From Neptunomonas concharum (lineage in GTDB: Bacteria > Pseudomonadota > Gammaproteobacteria > Pseudomonadales > Balneatricaceae), in NCBI RefSeq assembly GCF_008630635.1, contig NZ_CP043869.1, positions 1,550,001-1,614,000 of the forward strand: a DNA stretch of 64,000 nucleotides, written 5' to 3'. The notes beneath the pieces were generated by a model. It searched no databases and was not told the origin of the DNA. It was given only the letters and a program-made list of their open reading frames with translations. Each line of letters begins with the position of its first letter. The stretch's first letter is position 1. Shown here piece by piece: positions 33,611 to 42,413 of the stretch. Made by a program: the position numbers and the translations under genes.

Positions 33611-35272
33611 TGATCTTGGAGAACGCTGCTCTGATCACTTACATCACCAGAGCGCTTCTCTTAAACCGGTTCTTAGTTGAACTGGTTAGATGTGTTTTTC
33701 GCACCACCGGCTTTCAGTGCTGCTTCACCTGCGTAATACTCTTTGTGGTCGTCACCGATGTCAGAACCTGACATGTTCTGGTGTTTAACACACGCGATAC
33801 CCTGACGGATCTCTTTACGCTGTACGCCAGCCACGTAGCCCAGCATACCTGCATCACCGAAGTACTCTTTCGCCAGATTGTCTACAGACAGGGCAGTAGT
33901 GTGGTAAGTCGGTAGCGTGATCAGGTGGTGGAATACGTTCGCTTCACGAGCAGTATCTGCCTGGAAGGTGCGTACACGTGCATCAGCGGCTGCAGACAGT
34001 TCAGAATCATCGTATTCAGCTGACATCAGGTTGTTACGATCGTAGGCAGATACGTCTTTACCTTCAGCTACCCATGCATCGTACGTCTGCTGACGGAAGT
34101 TCAGCGTCCAGTTGAATGATGGAGAGTTGTTGTAAACCAGCTTAGCATCTGGGTGTACTTTACGAACGTCATCCATCATGCCCTTAATTTCATGAACAGT
34201 CGGAACCGCTGTTTCGATCCACAACAGGTCAGCACCTGCGTTCAGCGCTTCGATACAGTCAAATACGCAACGCTCGTGGCCTGTGCCAGGACGGAACTGG
34301 TACAAACCAGAAGCTAGACGCTTAGGACGAACCAGTTTGCCATTACGGCTGATCAATACGTCACCTTCGCTGGTGTCTTCTGGAGCAACTTCTTCAACAT
34401 CTAGGTAAGAGTTGTAGATATCACCTTGGTCGCCTGGCTCACGAACCACTGCGATCTCTTTAGTCAGGCCAGCACCTTCAGAGTCAGTACGTGCAACGAT
34501 AACACCGTCATCAACACCCAGCTCAAGGAAAGCGTAACGCAGTGCACGCAGTTTTGCGTGGAAGTCAGCGTGAGGTACGGTTACTTTACCGTCCTGGTGA
34601 CCACACTGCTTCTCATCAGCTACTTGGTTCTCGATCTGCAAGCAGCATGCACCGGCTTCGATCATCTGCTTAGCCATCAGGTAAGTGGCTTCTGCGTTAC
34701 CGAAGCCTGCATCGATATCAGCAACGATCGGCACAACGTGCGTTTCGTGGTTATCGATCTGGTTCTGGATTTCAGCTTCTTTAGCTGCATCACCCGCTTC
34801 ACGCGCTTTATCCAGTTCACGGAACAGACCACCGAGTTCACGCGCATCAGCCTGACGCAGGAAGGTGTATAGCTCTCTTACCAGATCAGCAACAACGGTT
34901 TTCTCATGCATAGACTGGTCAGGCAGAGGACCGAAAGAAGAGCGCAGTGCAGCAACCATCCAGCCAGACAGGTAGAGGTATTTACGTTCAGTAGAACCGA
35001 AGTGCTTTTTGATAGAGATCAGCTTTTGCTGACCTACAAAACCGTGCCAGCAGCCTAGGGACTGAGTGTACTTGGTTTTATCTTTGTCAAACTCAGCCAT
35101 GTCACGGCGCATGATACCTGCCGTGTATTTAGCGATATCCAGACCGGTTTTGAATTTGTTCTGAGCGCGCATACGAGCAGCAGATTCTGGGTTGATAGCG
35201 TTCCAAGGAGAGCCATTGGTTTCGCACAATGTTGCTACTGCATCGATATCTTTTGTGTAGTTTGACATGGTT
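33579..35272 (-). repeat. Duplicated unit, copy A (pairs with 36353-38047)
   Basis: The unit covers the whole isocitrate lyase gene and its 3' hairpins, from the T-run to just above the ATG. The offset to copy B is 2775 bp throughout with no indel. About 400 bp at the 3' end (33667-34068) shows no difference by eye; the remaining part has scattered silent changes. Sequence upstream of the ATG is unrelated. Confidence 0.95.
33673..35268 (-). CDS. aceA: Isocitrate lyase, copy A
   Basis: Glyoxylate-shunt enzyme that splits isocitrate into succinate and glyoxylate. It is the 531-residue form found in Pseudomonas and marine gammaproteobacteria. The catalytic Cys loop reads ADEKQCGHQDGKVTVPH, and the Mg-binding DIDAGFGNAEATY is present. 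It differs from copy B (36448-38043) by a single residue (Asn here, Ser there, in EAEIQ-x-QIDNH) and by about two dozen silent changes. The upstream region carries an RccR/HexR-like palindrome at 35381. No LysR gene lies beside this copy. Confidence 0.97.
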   Translation of the reverse strand: MSNYTKDIDAVATLCETNGSPWNAINPESAARMRAQNKFKTGLDIAKYTAGIMRRDMAEFDKDKTKYTQSLGCWHGFVGQQKLISIKKHFGSTERKYLYLSGWMVAALRSSFGPLPDQSMHEKTVVADLVRELYTFLRQADARELGGLFRELDKAREAGDAAKEAEIQNQIDNHETHVVPIVADIDAGFGNAEATYLMAKQMIEAGACCLQIENQVADEKQCGHQDGKVTVPHADFHAKLRALRYAFLELGVDDGVIVARTDSEGAGLTKEIAVVREPGDQGDIYNSYLDVEEVAPEDTSEGDVLISRNGKLVRPKRLASGLYQFRPGTGHERCVFDCIEALNAGADLLWIETAVPTVHEIKGMMDDVRKVHPDAKLVYNNSPSFNWTLNFRQQTYDAWVAEGKDVSAYDRNNLMSAEYDDSELSAAADARVRTFQADTAREANVFHHLITLPTYHTTALSVDNLAKEYFGDAGMLGYVAGVQRKEIRQGIACVKHQNMSGSDIGDDHKEYYAGEAALKAGGAKNTSNQFN

Positions 35273-35689
35273 AGTCCTTCACGTGTTTCTATAAAAATAA
35301 GATGATTTAAGAATCATTTTTCTCTATGTTGAAGGGGTAAGCAGGTCATGTCAAAGCGTTTTTGTGCATAGCAGCAAAGCTGTAGTTTCACTACAAATAG
35401 GTCGATTGAATTAATGTAAAAAAACTACAGAATTTTGGTTTAACTGGCTAGCTTGAAACGCCCAATTCATGGGTGTTGCGATGCAGCATAAAAAGGTTAT
35501 TTCGACTTTAGAAGGGGGGCTTTTTAACGTAATTTACATGCAATTTTGGAATTAAAATAAGATTTCATATATCAAAAAAATATTTATAATTTTAACTACA
35601 TAATCGCGTAAATTCGTGAGCTGATAGTGCTTTAAAAGGCTCATATCTACTGATACGAACCTTTTGAAAAGATACATCTGTTGGATTGG
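35269..35689. other. Upstream region of isocitrate lyase copy A
   Basis: No gene was seen. The stretch is AT-rich and holds one clear palindrome (35381-35395), a half-site ACTACA at 35427-35432, and a short ATGATT/AATCAT hairpin with TTTTT at 35310-35333. That hairpin falls in the likely 5' leader of copy A. Confidence 0.5.
35381..35395. promoter_or_regulatory. RpiR-family (RccR/HexR-type) operator candidate
   Basis: TGTAGTTTCACTACA is a perfect palindrome about a 3-bp centre, 113 bp upstream of copy A's ATG. RpiR-family regulators of central carbon metabolism (HexR, RccR) bind TGTA-N7-TACA-type sites, and RccR controls aceA in Pseudomonas. The assignment is by motif and context only. Confidence 0.55.
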
Positions 35690-36265
35690 TTAGCTTGTGA
35701 TCAAATTGAGGTAGGTCGCTTCGATATCCTCATCAAAATAAGCCATACCTAACTTGGTTAAGTACTCCATACGGTCGGCTTTCATTAGGTCAATTTCAGG
35801 GGCATCAAAGCCGTGCTTCTGATAGAGGCCTGCCAGATAAGCCATAAAGTTCTCACCTTCACTGACCAATAATAAGCTGGCCGCACCAACATCGGGCTTC
35901 ACTTGTGTATTGAGTGTTTCTGGCAAGGTGACGGTAAATACAACAGGCTGTTCATTTCCGGCTATTCGCACACTGCGATCCCTGACGGTTTTCTGTGCCC
36001 AGTAAAAAGCCAATTCTTTACTTTGTGTTAAAAATACCGGCTCAATTGATTCAGTGTAGCTGTTTCCAATAGTTGCCATGGTTTTTTTTGCAGCTGCGTT
36101 GAGCTCTTTATCACCTGAGCGTTTTAAGCCCTGTGCTTTGATGGAATCGACTAGCGCCGATGACGTACCGTGATACCAAGTATTATTTGTTGTGAACCCC
36201 TGGTCGGTTAACACATCTTTAGCATCTTGAAGGAAAGTAGGTGTATCAGCCATATTTGAAATCAC
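35690..36265 (-). CDS. Hypothetical protein with possible ADP-ribosyltransferase-like fold
   Basis: A 191-residue protein without a signal peptide. NTWYHGTSSALVDSIKAQGLK (about residues 31-51) is followed by PVFLTQSKELAFYWAQKT (about 77-94). The order YHGT, GL, VFLT then AFYWA is the pattern of ART-fold proteins (PARP-like toxins, RNA 2'-phosphotransferase), and would supply the His and part of the NAD pocket. The closing Glu of the usual H-Y-E triad is not clear. It lies between the two isocitrate lyase copies, with no obvious operon partner. It starts at MISNMADTPT or an internal Met at residue 5. The function is unknown. Confidence 0.5.
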   Translation of the reverse strand: MISNMADTPTFLQDAKDVLTDQGFTTNNTWYHGTSSALVDSIKAQGLKRSGDKELNAAAKKTMATIGNSYTESIEPVFLTQSKELAFYWAQKTVRDRSVRIAGNEQPVVFTVTLPETLNTQVKPDVGAASLLLVSEGENFMAYLAGLYQKHGFDAPEIDLMKADRMEYLTKLGMAYFDEDIEATYLNLITS

Positions 36266-36351
36266 TTTATCAATTTTAATAGAAACCGCTGCATATTCTA
36301 ACGTAAAAACCTATTGGGTTCTTTCATCAGTAAGTTTCAGTTGAACCCGTT

Positions 36352-36386
36352 AAAAAAAAGGCGATGCCTGTAAAAGGGATCGCCTT
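36352..36386 (-). terminator. Terminator of isocitrate lyase copy B
   Basis: The same stem as behind copy A, preceded on the plus strand by AAAAAAAA, which is a T-run on the minus strand. It is part of the duplicated unit. Confidence 0.8.
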
Positions 36387-38047
36387 GATCTTGGAGAACG
36401 CTGCTCTGATCACTTACATCACCAGAGCGCTTCTCTTAAATCGGTTCTTAGTTGAACTGGTTAGATGTGTTTTTCGCACCACCGGCTTTCAGTGCTGCTT
36501 CACCTGCGTAATACTCTTTGTGGTCGTCACCGATGTCAGAACCTGACATGTTCTGGTGTTTAACACACGCGATACCCTGACGGATCTCTTTACGCTGTAC
36601 GCCAGCCACGTAGCCCAGCATACCTGCATCACCGAAGTACTCTTTCGCCAGATTGTCTACAGACAGGGCAGTAGTGTGGTAAGTCGGTAGCGTGATCAGG
36701 TGGTGGAATACGTTCGCTTCACGAGCAGTATCTGCCTGGAAGGTGCGTACACGTGCATCAGCGGCTGCAGACAGTTCAGAATCATCGTATTCAGCTGACA
36801 TCAGGTTGTTACGATCGTAGGCAGATACGTCTTTGCCTTCAGCTACCCATGCATCGTACGTCTGCTGACGGAAGTTCAGCGTCCAGTTGAACGATGGAGA
36901 GTTGTTGTAAACCAGCTTAGCATCAGGATGTACTTTACGAACGTCATCCATCATGCCCTTAATTTCATGAACAGTCGGAACCGCTGTTTCGATCCACAAC
37001 AGGTCAGCACCTGCGTTCAGCGCTTCGATACAGTCAAATACGCAACGCTCGTGGCCTGTGCCAGGACGGAACTGGTACAAACCAGAAGCCAGACGCTTAG
37101 GACGAACCAGTTTGCCGTTACGGCTGATCAGTACGTCACCTTCGCTGGTGTCTTCTGGAGCAACTTCTTCAACATCTAGGTAAGAGTTGTAGATATCACC
37201 TTGATCGCCTGGCTCACGAACCACTGCGATCTCTTTAGTCAGGCCAGCACCTTCAGAGTCAGTACGTGCAACGATAACACCGTCATCAACACCTAGCTCA
37301 AGGAACGCGTAACGCAGTGCACGCAGTTTCGCGTGGAAGTCAGCGTGAGGTACGGTTACTTTACCGTCCTGGTGACCACACTGCTTCTCATCAGCTACTT
37401 GGTTTTCGATCTGCAAGCAGCATGCACCGGCTTCGATCATCTGCTTAGCCATCAGGTAAGTTGCTTCCGCGTTACCGAAGCCTGCATCGATATCAGCAAC
37501 GATCGGCACAACGTGCGTTTCGTGGTTATCGATCTGGCTCTGGATTTCAGCTTCTTTAGCTGCATCACCCGCTTCACGCGCTTTATCCAGTTCACGGAAC
37601 AGGCCACCCAGTTCGCGCGCATCAGCCTGACGCAGGAAGGTGTACAGCTCTCTTACCAGATCAGCAACAACGGTTTTCTCATGCATAGACTGGTCAGGCA
37701 GAGGACCGAAAGAAGAGCGCAGTGCAGCAACCATCCAGCCAGACAGGTAGAGGTATTTACGTTCAGTAGAACCGAAGTGCTTTTTGATAGAGATCAGCTT
37801 TTGCTGACCTACGAAACCGTGCCAGCAGCCCAGAGACTGAGTGTACTTGGTTTTATCTTTGTCAAACTCAGCCATGTCACGGCGCATGATACCTGCCGTG
37901 TATTTAGCGATATCCAGACCGGTTTTGAATTTGTTCTGAGCGCGCATACGAGCAGCAGATTCTGGGTTGATAGCGTTCCAAGGAGAGCCATTGGTTTCGC
38001 ACAGTGTTGCTACTGCATCGATATCTTTTGTGTAGTTTGACATGGTT
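36353..38047 (-). repeat. Duplicated unit, copy B (pairs with 33579-35272)
   Basis: The partner of copy A, again gene plus terminator hairpins, ending at the start codon. The homology stops there, so each copy has its own control region. Confidence 0.95.
36448..38043 (-). CDS. aceA: Isocitrate lyase, copy B
   Basis: Same enzyme and length (531 residues) as copy A, with all active-site motifs intact. It is separated from a divergent LysR gene (38215) by 171 bp. That interval contains an AT-rich palindrome at 38133-38151 and none of copy A's RpiR-type palindrome. The two genes should therefore respond to different signals while making the same protein. High protein identity with only silent changes points to recent duplication or gene conversion under strong selection. 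Confidence 0.97.
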   Translation of the reverse strand: MSNYTKDIDAVATLCETNGSPWNAINPESAARMRAQNKFKTGLDIAKYTAGIMRRDMAEFDKDKTKYTQSLGCWHGFVGQQKLISIKKHFGSTERKYLYLSGWMVAALRSSFGPLPDQSMHEKTVVADLVRELYTFLRQADARELGGLFRELDKAREAGDAAKEAEIQSQIDNHETHVVPIVADIDAGFGNAEATYLMAKQMIEAGACCLQIENQVADEKQCGHQDGKVTVPHADFHAKLRALRYAFLELGVDDGVIVARTDSEGAGLTKEIAVVREPGDQGDIYNSYLDVEEVAPEDTSEGDVLISRNGKLVRPKRLASGLYQFRPGTGHERCVFDCIEALNAGADLLWIETAVPTVHEIKGMMDDVRKVHPDAKLVYNNSPSFNWTLNFRQQTYDAWVAEGKDVSAYDRNNLMSAEYDDSELSAAADARVRTFQADTAREANVFHHLITLPTYHTTALSVDNLAKEYFGDAGMLGYVAGVQRKEIRQGIACVKHQNMSGSDIGDDHKEYYAGEAALKAGGAKNTSNQFN

Positions 38048-38132
38048 TTGTCCTACCTAACAGGTTAAAGGTAATAGCAAAAAGCTGTTTCTAATTGTTG
38101 AAGCCATAGTATGGGAAAAAGATATATAATTG

Positions 38133-38151
38133 AAATAAATGCTATTTATTT
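38133..38151. promoter_or_regulatory. LysR-type operator candidate between aceA copy B and lysR
   Basis: AAATAAATGCTATTTATTT is an 8-bp-arm palindrome containing a T-N11-A core, the form expected for LysR regulators. It sits in the middle of the divergent promoter region. Confidence 0.5.
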
Positions 38152-38214
38152 TATATATTTATTATATGAATGTAGTGTTTAACTTGTTGAATCTAAAAGA
38201 TTTGAGGCTGATAA

Positions 38215-39159
38215 ATGAATCTCGATAAGATTGATTTAAACTTGCTGGTCTATCTAGATGTGTTGCTGAGAGAGCGAAATGTGACTCGATCCGCTAGCTT
38301 ATTGGGTATTACTCAACCAGCCATGAGTAATGGCTTAAGGCGTCTGAGAGAAACTTTTTCAGATCCTCTCTTGGTTAGGACGAGTGAAGGTATGATGCCG
38401 ACGGAGCGTGCGATTTTATTACAACCTGTTATTCGGCAAGTCCTTGCTTCTATCGAGCAAGCCGTAGAGCCGGGTACGGATTTTGATGCATCATGCAGTG
38501 ACCGTGTGTTTCGCATTATGACCAGTGATTATGGTGAGTCAACGCTAATTCCTACTGTACTGGCTCGGCTCACTGAGGAAGCACCGGGTGTCGTGCTTGA
38601 TATCTTAACCCCCAGTGATATGAGTTTTCTGGAGGTAGAGCAGGGTGAAGTAGATTTGGTTATAAACCGCTTCGATACGTTGCCTCAAGCTTTTCACCAA
38701 GTGACGCTATGGCAAGATAGCTTCTCCTGCTTACTTAGCGCGGATAACCCACTCGCGGATAGTTTCTCTTTGGATAGTTATTTACAAGGGCATCATGTAT
38801 GGGTCAGTAAAACAGGAATGGGGGCCGGAATGGGGCTCACGCCAAAAGATACCACTCGCCTTGGCTGGGTAGATGAAGCGCTGCTTAAATGCGGCCACAA
38901 ACGGCATATCTCTGTATTCACTCGCCACTATCAATCAGCGGCTTTACTGGCTGAACAAAAAGGCTTGATTGTTACCATCCCAACCAAGGCGGCGATGGCG
39001 CAGCAGCATAACCCCAAACTTAAAATTTTTCCGCCACCTTTTGAAGTCCCCAGCTTTGAGCTGAAGATGGCCTGGAGTCCGTTGCTTCAACATAATCGTG
39101 CTCACCAGTGGCTGCGGCGCTTGGTTACAGAATCTGCTCAGAAGCTAGCGTCGATGTAA
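38215..39159 (+). CDS. LysR-family regulator, divergent from aceA copy B
   Basis: A 314-residue protein with the N-terminal winged helix-turn-helix MNLDKIDLNLLVYLDVLLRERNVTRSASLLGITQPAMSN and a NodD/LinR-like effector domain (about residues 90-310). Its start (LNLLVYLDVLLRERNVT) is of the group with a short linker before the HTH. It is read away from aceA copy B, so it likely controls that gene and itself. It has a GAGGCTGATAA leader before the ATG. The effector is unknown; acetate- or fatty-acid-derived signals would fit the neighbour. Confidence 0.88.
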   Translation: MNLDKIDLNLLVYLDVLLRERNVTRSASLLGITQPAMSNGLRRLRETFSDPLLVRTSEGMMPTERAILLQPVIRQVLASIEQAVEPGTDFDASCSDRVFRIMTSDYGESTLIPTVLARLTEEAPGVVLDILTPSDMSFLEVEQGEVDLVINRFDTLPQAFHQVTLWQDSFSCLLSADNPLADSFSLDSYLQGHHVWVSKTGMGAGMGLTPKDTTRLGWVDEALLKCGHKRHISVFTRHYQSAALLAEQKGLIVTIPTKAAMAQQHNPKLKIFPPPFEVPSFELKMAWSPLLQHNRAHQWLRRLVTESAQKLASM

Positions 39160-39230
39160 CTCAATGCGTGTCAGATCATCGTCATAATCCTTCGTTACTA
39201 TAGGGTTTTAAATAGCCGAGAGCACAGGTC

Positions 39231-40955
39231 ATGTCGAGAAGTAATAGTATCAGCCGTAGGGATTTCATTCGATTATCTGCAATGGGTATCGGTGCTGCAG
39301 CGATTTCTACAGGGCTTGCCGGATGCGGAGGTGATAGCCAAATTGGCGTAAAAGTTAAGTATTCTCATGGTGTTGCCAGTGGTGACCCTTTGCAAGATAA
39401 AGTCATCATCTGGACACGGGTAACACCCGAGTTAGAACTGAAAATAGATGTGCAGGTTCATTGGGAAGTTTCTGAGGATGCTGCATTCACTTCGCTTATT
39501 CACCAAGGACATATGATTACTTCTCCAGAGCGAGATTATACCGTCAAGGTTGATATTCAAAACTTATTACCAGGGCGTACTTATTTCTATCGCTTCATAG
39601 CTAATGAAGTAGTATCGCCTGTTGGTCAGATGAAAACGTTACCCAGTGGTTCTGTAGACAAAGTTAAGCTGGCCGTATTCTCTTGTGCGAATTATCCTGC
39701 AGGCTTTTTCAACGTTTATGGTGAAGCCGCAAAACGGAATGATATTGATGCTGTACTCCATTTAGGTGACTACCTCTATGAGTATGCGATGGGTGGTTAT
39801 GCAACAGAGAATGCGATTCAGATAGGTCGAGCGATTCCTCAAGATAACGATACTGAACTCGTTAGTTTAAGCGATTATCGTAAACGTTATGCGCTCTATC
39901 GTAGTGATGAACAGCTGCAAGGTCTTCATGCAAAAGTACCTTTTATCTGTGTGTGGGATGATCATGAAGTAGCAAATGATGCATGGCGCAATGGTGCAGA
40001 GAATCATCAACCGGAAGAGGGAAGCTTTGATGAGCGCAAAATGCAGGCATTGCAAGCTTACTTCGAGTGGTTGCCTATTCGTCCGGCTAATCCTGATGAC
40101 AACGAAACAATCTATCGCTACTTTGAGTTCGGTGATCTAGCATCCTTGTATATGCTGGATACGCGACTGATTGGGCGAGATTTACAGTTAGATTTTGCAA
40201 GTTATACGGATCCTGTTAGCGGAAGTTTCAATAGTGCTCAATTTATTGCAGATGTCGCTGATGCCAACCGGACGTTGTTGGGTGCTGATCAATTATTATG
40301 GTTGCAGCAAACCATGATGGTTTCTCCTGCAAAATGGCAAGTGTTAGGACAGCAAGTGCTTATGGGGCGTATGAATATCCCTGCAGAGCTGCTCCGGTCA
40401 CCGTCTAAGATGGGGGAGTTGGTCGCGATCAAATTAAGAATGGATGCAGGTGATCCAACACTCACGGAGGAAGAGCAAGCAAGAGTCCTATCCGCGGTTC
40501 CTTATAACCTAGATGCCTGGGATGGCTATGCTTATGAGCGTGAAGTGATTTTTGGGCTGGTTAAGCAGCTGGATAAAGATCTCATTGTCTTGGCGGGCGA
40601 CACTCATAATGCTTGGGCCAACAATCTGACAGATAGGGTTGGCGATGCGGTAGGGGTAGAGCTTGCGGCACCTTCAGTAACATCACCTGGATTGGAGTCT
40701 TATCTTAATCTTGGGGATGACCCTGTGGCTTTAGGTCAGGCTGAGTTTGGTTTCACTACATTAATTAATGACTTGCAGTATATGAATATCTCTCAGCGGG
40801 GCTATTTGACAGTAACCCTGACGCCTGAAAAGGCAGAGGGCGAATGGATATTTGTTAATAATATTCTCAGCCCGACTTACAGCGTCGATGAGCTAAAAGG
40901 CAAGCGTATGCATGTGCTGCCGGGTTCTGATCATAGGACGCTGGTTGACAGCTAA
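39231..40955 (+). CDS. phoD: PhoD-type alkaline phosphatase (Tat lipoprotein)
   Basis: A 574-residue phosphodiesterase/phosphatase of the PhoD family. The N-terminus carries a Tat motif (SRRDFIRLSAMG) and a lipobox (LAGCGG), so it is exported folded and probably lipid-anchored. Metal-binding blocks seen are FSCANYPAGFFNVYGE, LHLGDYLYEY, WDDHEVANDAW and LAGDTHNAW, all of the Ca/Fe-dependent PhoD pattern. It releases phosphate from phosphodiesters and monoesters in the periplasm. It appears to be transcribed alone, and no Pho box was identified upstream. Confidence 0.93.
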   Translation: MSRSNSISRRDFIRLSAMGIGAAAISTGLAGCGGDSQIGVKVKYSHGVASGDPLQDKVIIWTRVTPELELKIDVQVHWEVSEDAAFTSLIHQGHMITSPERDYTVKVDIQNLLPGRTYFYRFIANEVVSPVGQMKTLPSGSVDKVKLAVFSCANYPAGFFNVYGEAAKRNDIDAVLHLGDYLYEYAMGGYATENAIQIGRAIPQDNDTELVSLSDYRKRYALYRSDEQLQGLHAKVPFICVWDDHEVANDAWRNGAENHQPEEGSFDERKMQALQAYFEWLPIRPANPDDNETIYRYFEFGDLASLYMLDTRLIGRDLQLDFASYTDPVSGSFNSAQFIADVADANRTLLGADQLLWLQQTMMVSPAKWQVLGQQVLMGRMNIPAELLRSPSKMGELVAIKLRMDAGDPTLTEEEQARVLSAVPYNLDAWDGYAYEREVIFGLVKQLDKDLIVLAGDTHNAWANNLTDRVGDAVGVELAAPSVTSPGLESYLNLGDDPVALGQAEFGFTTLINDLQYMNISQRGYLTVTLTPEKAEGEWIFVNNILSPTYSVDELKGKRMHVLPGSDHRTLVDS

Positions 40956-40960
40956 CTAGG

Positions 40961-40989
40961 TAAAAAAGAGGAGGCCTAGGCCTCCTCTT
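40961..40989 (-). terminator. Terminator overlapping the end of roxA
   Basis: A perfect 24-bp inverted repeat (40966-40989, arms AAGAGGAGGCC and GGCCTCCTCTT about TA) has T-rich sequence on its minus-strand side (40961-40967). The roxA stop codon TAG lies at its centre. It also separates roxA from the convergent phoD gene. Confidence 0.8.
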
Positions 40990-42160
40990 CTAGTGCTTCG
41001 TCATAGGATTCTGTACAGAGTGCTTCCATATTGAGCAACTCGGTGACAATCTCCAGTGTTTCTTGGCTGGTGATGTCATCACCACTGATTGCTGAGTGAT
41101 CACATAAGGCTTTTATAAAGCCTCCTTCGTGAGCGCCTACCTCGCAAGACACGCCATTCACGTATAGCACGTAATTTTTTACCTGTTTACGGCGATAGGC
41201 AAAGCGTATCCCTTCCGTTCGCATCAACAGTCCACCTTCATCAAGATAGCCACGAACCTGATCTGTTGTTAACATCTCTTGCGGTTCATCTTGCTCTTGA
41301 TCAGGGTATTTGTGCTCTGTCATGAACTGGCCAAACCAGTCTTCTAACAGACCTGGCTCTTTTAGGTAAGAGGTAAAGATATCTCTTACTTTGTCAAAAG
41401 CAGCTTCAGTTATTTCTGCGGGACTTTCTTGTAGCTTCAGATCAGGATCAGCATAACGCAGTTCGCCAGTTAATTGCTCACCCACGAAGTCCGTGAAGCT
41501 TCTGAGAATTTCGGCATGAGAGGGGGCTCGAAAACCAACAGAGTAAGTCATGCAATCGTCTGATTCAGCAATACCGTTATGCCCTAAACAGGGTGGGATA
41601 TAAATCATATCACCCGGGTTTAGGATGTAGCTTTCTTCGGCGGTCCACTCAGGAAGGATCATGACGGGAGTATCGCTGCGGCGCGGTGATGCTTCATTAA
41701 ATGTGCCGCCTATTTCCCAGCGTCGCTGTCCGCTAGCCTGAATCAGGAATACATCGTAATTATCATAGTGAGGCCCTACACCACCCCCTTGGGTGGCGTA
41801 GCTGATCATCAAGTCATCAATACGCCAACTAGGGATAAAGCGAAACTGTTCAAGTAGCGCATTAGCTTCTGGGACCCAATGATCAACCGCTTGGACGAGC
41901 AGAGTCCAATGGCTTTTAGGCAAAGAGGCAAAATCGGCTTCCTCAAAAGGCCCCTGCTTAAGTTCCCAACTTTCACCGGTCTCATCCTGAGTAATGAGGC
42001 GAGACTCAACCATCGGTTCACAGGCGAGCCCTGCTAACTCGTCAGCGCTGACAGGGGGCTCAAAGTCAGGGAAAGCGTTTCGAATCAGTAGGGGCTTCTT
42101 TTGCCAATATTCTTCAAGAAACTGCTCTACGGTGATATCACCTAGCGGGAACTGAATCAT
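40976..42160 (-). CDS. roxA: JmjC ribosomal oxygenase (L16 arginine hydroxylase type)
   Basis: A 394-residue cupin/JmjC 2-oxoglutarate oxygenase of the YcfD/RoxA family, which hydroxylates an Arg of ribosomal protein L16. The fold covers residues about 95-230. The iron triad HYD in GPHYDNYDVFLIQ (His, Asp) and His in PPCLGHNGIAE are visible. The C-terminal winged-helix part (about 280-394) is also typical of the family. It overlaps the upstream 83-residue gene by 4 bp. It is the last gene of the trmJ-orf83-roxA operon and ends inside its own terminator stem. Confidence 0.93.
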   Translation of the reverse strand: MIQFPLGDITVEQFLEEYWQKKPLLIRNAFPDFEPPVSADELAGLACEPMVESRLITQDETGESWELKQGPFEEADFASLPKSHWTLLVQAVDHWVPEANALLEQFRFIPSWRIDDLMISYATQGGGVGPHYDNYDVFLIQASGQRRWEIGGTFNEASPRRSDTPVMILPEWTAEESYILNPGDMIYIPPCLGHNGIAESDDCMTYSVGFRAPSHAEILRSFTDFVGEQLTGELRYADPDLKLQESPAEITEAAFDKVRDIFTSYLKEPGLLEDWFGQFMTEHKYPDQEQDEPQEMLTTDQVRGYLDEGGLLMRTEGIRFAYRRKQVKNYVLYVNGVSCEVGAHEGGFIKALCDHSAISGDDITSQETLEIVTELLNMEALCTESYDEALEEEA

Positions 42161-42408
42161 CGTTTCAGTAGCTCAACCAATTCAATGGCGGCATCTTCCA
42201 GTTCATCCATGACTTTGCGTTTATCTCGTGCTGCCAAAGCGGCAATTCGATTATTTCCTAACACCTTGGCACACTTCTGGATTTTCAGTGCGCAATCTTG
42301 AATGCCGCCTAAGTTATTCTCATAAGCATCCATTTCAGCGGCGACTGCTTCGATACCTGCTTGGAGACGTGCTGCATCTTCTTTTAAATTTTTTAGATTG
42401 GTGTGCAT
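42157..42408 (-). CDS. Small helical protein in the trmJ-roxA operon
   Basis: An 83-residue protein, almost all predicted helix and likely coiled coil (KNLKEDAARLQAGIEAVAAEMDAYENNLG, then KVMDELEDAAIELVELLKR). I do not recognise a family. It sits 5 bp after trmJ and overlaps roxA by 4 bp (ATGA), so it is certainly translated with these tRNA- and ribosome-modifying genes. It may be an adaptor or structural partner. A Cys pair (QDCALKIQKCAK) is a possible oddity for such a small cytoplasmic protein. Confidence 0.75.
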   Translation of the reverse strand: MHTNLKNLKEDAARLQAGIEAVAAEMDAYENNLGGIQDCALKIQKCAKVLGNNRIAALAARDKRKVMDELEDAAIELVELLKR

Positions 42409-42413
42409 TGTCG

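Noticed and set aside
37333-38040. A 235-residue plus-strand frame opposite aceA copy B
   Set aside because: It is antisense to a conserved enzyme gene; the same strand of copy A is broken by a silent change, so the frame is a shadow.
33579-38047. Assembly error as the cause of the two aceA copies
   Set aside because: The copies carry about two dozen scattered differences and unrelated flanks with a separate gene between, which a collapsed or repeated contig would not give. Long reads would settle it.
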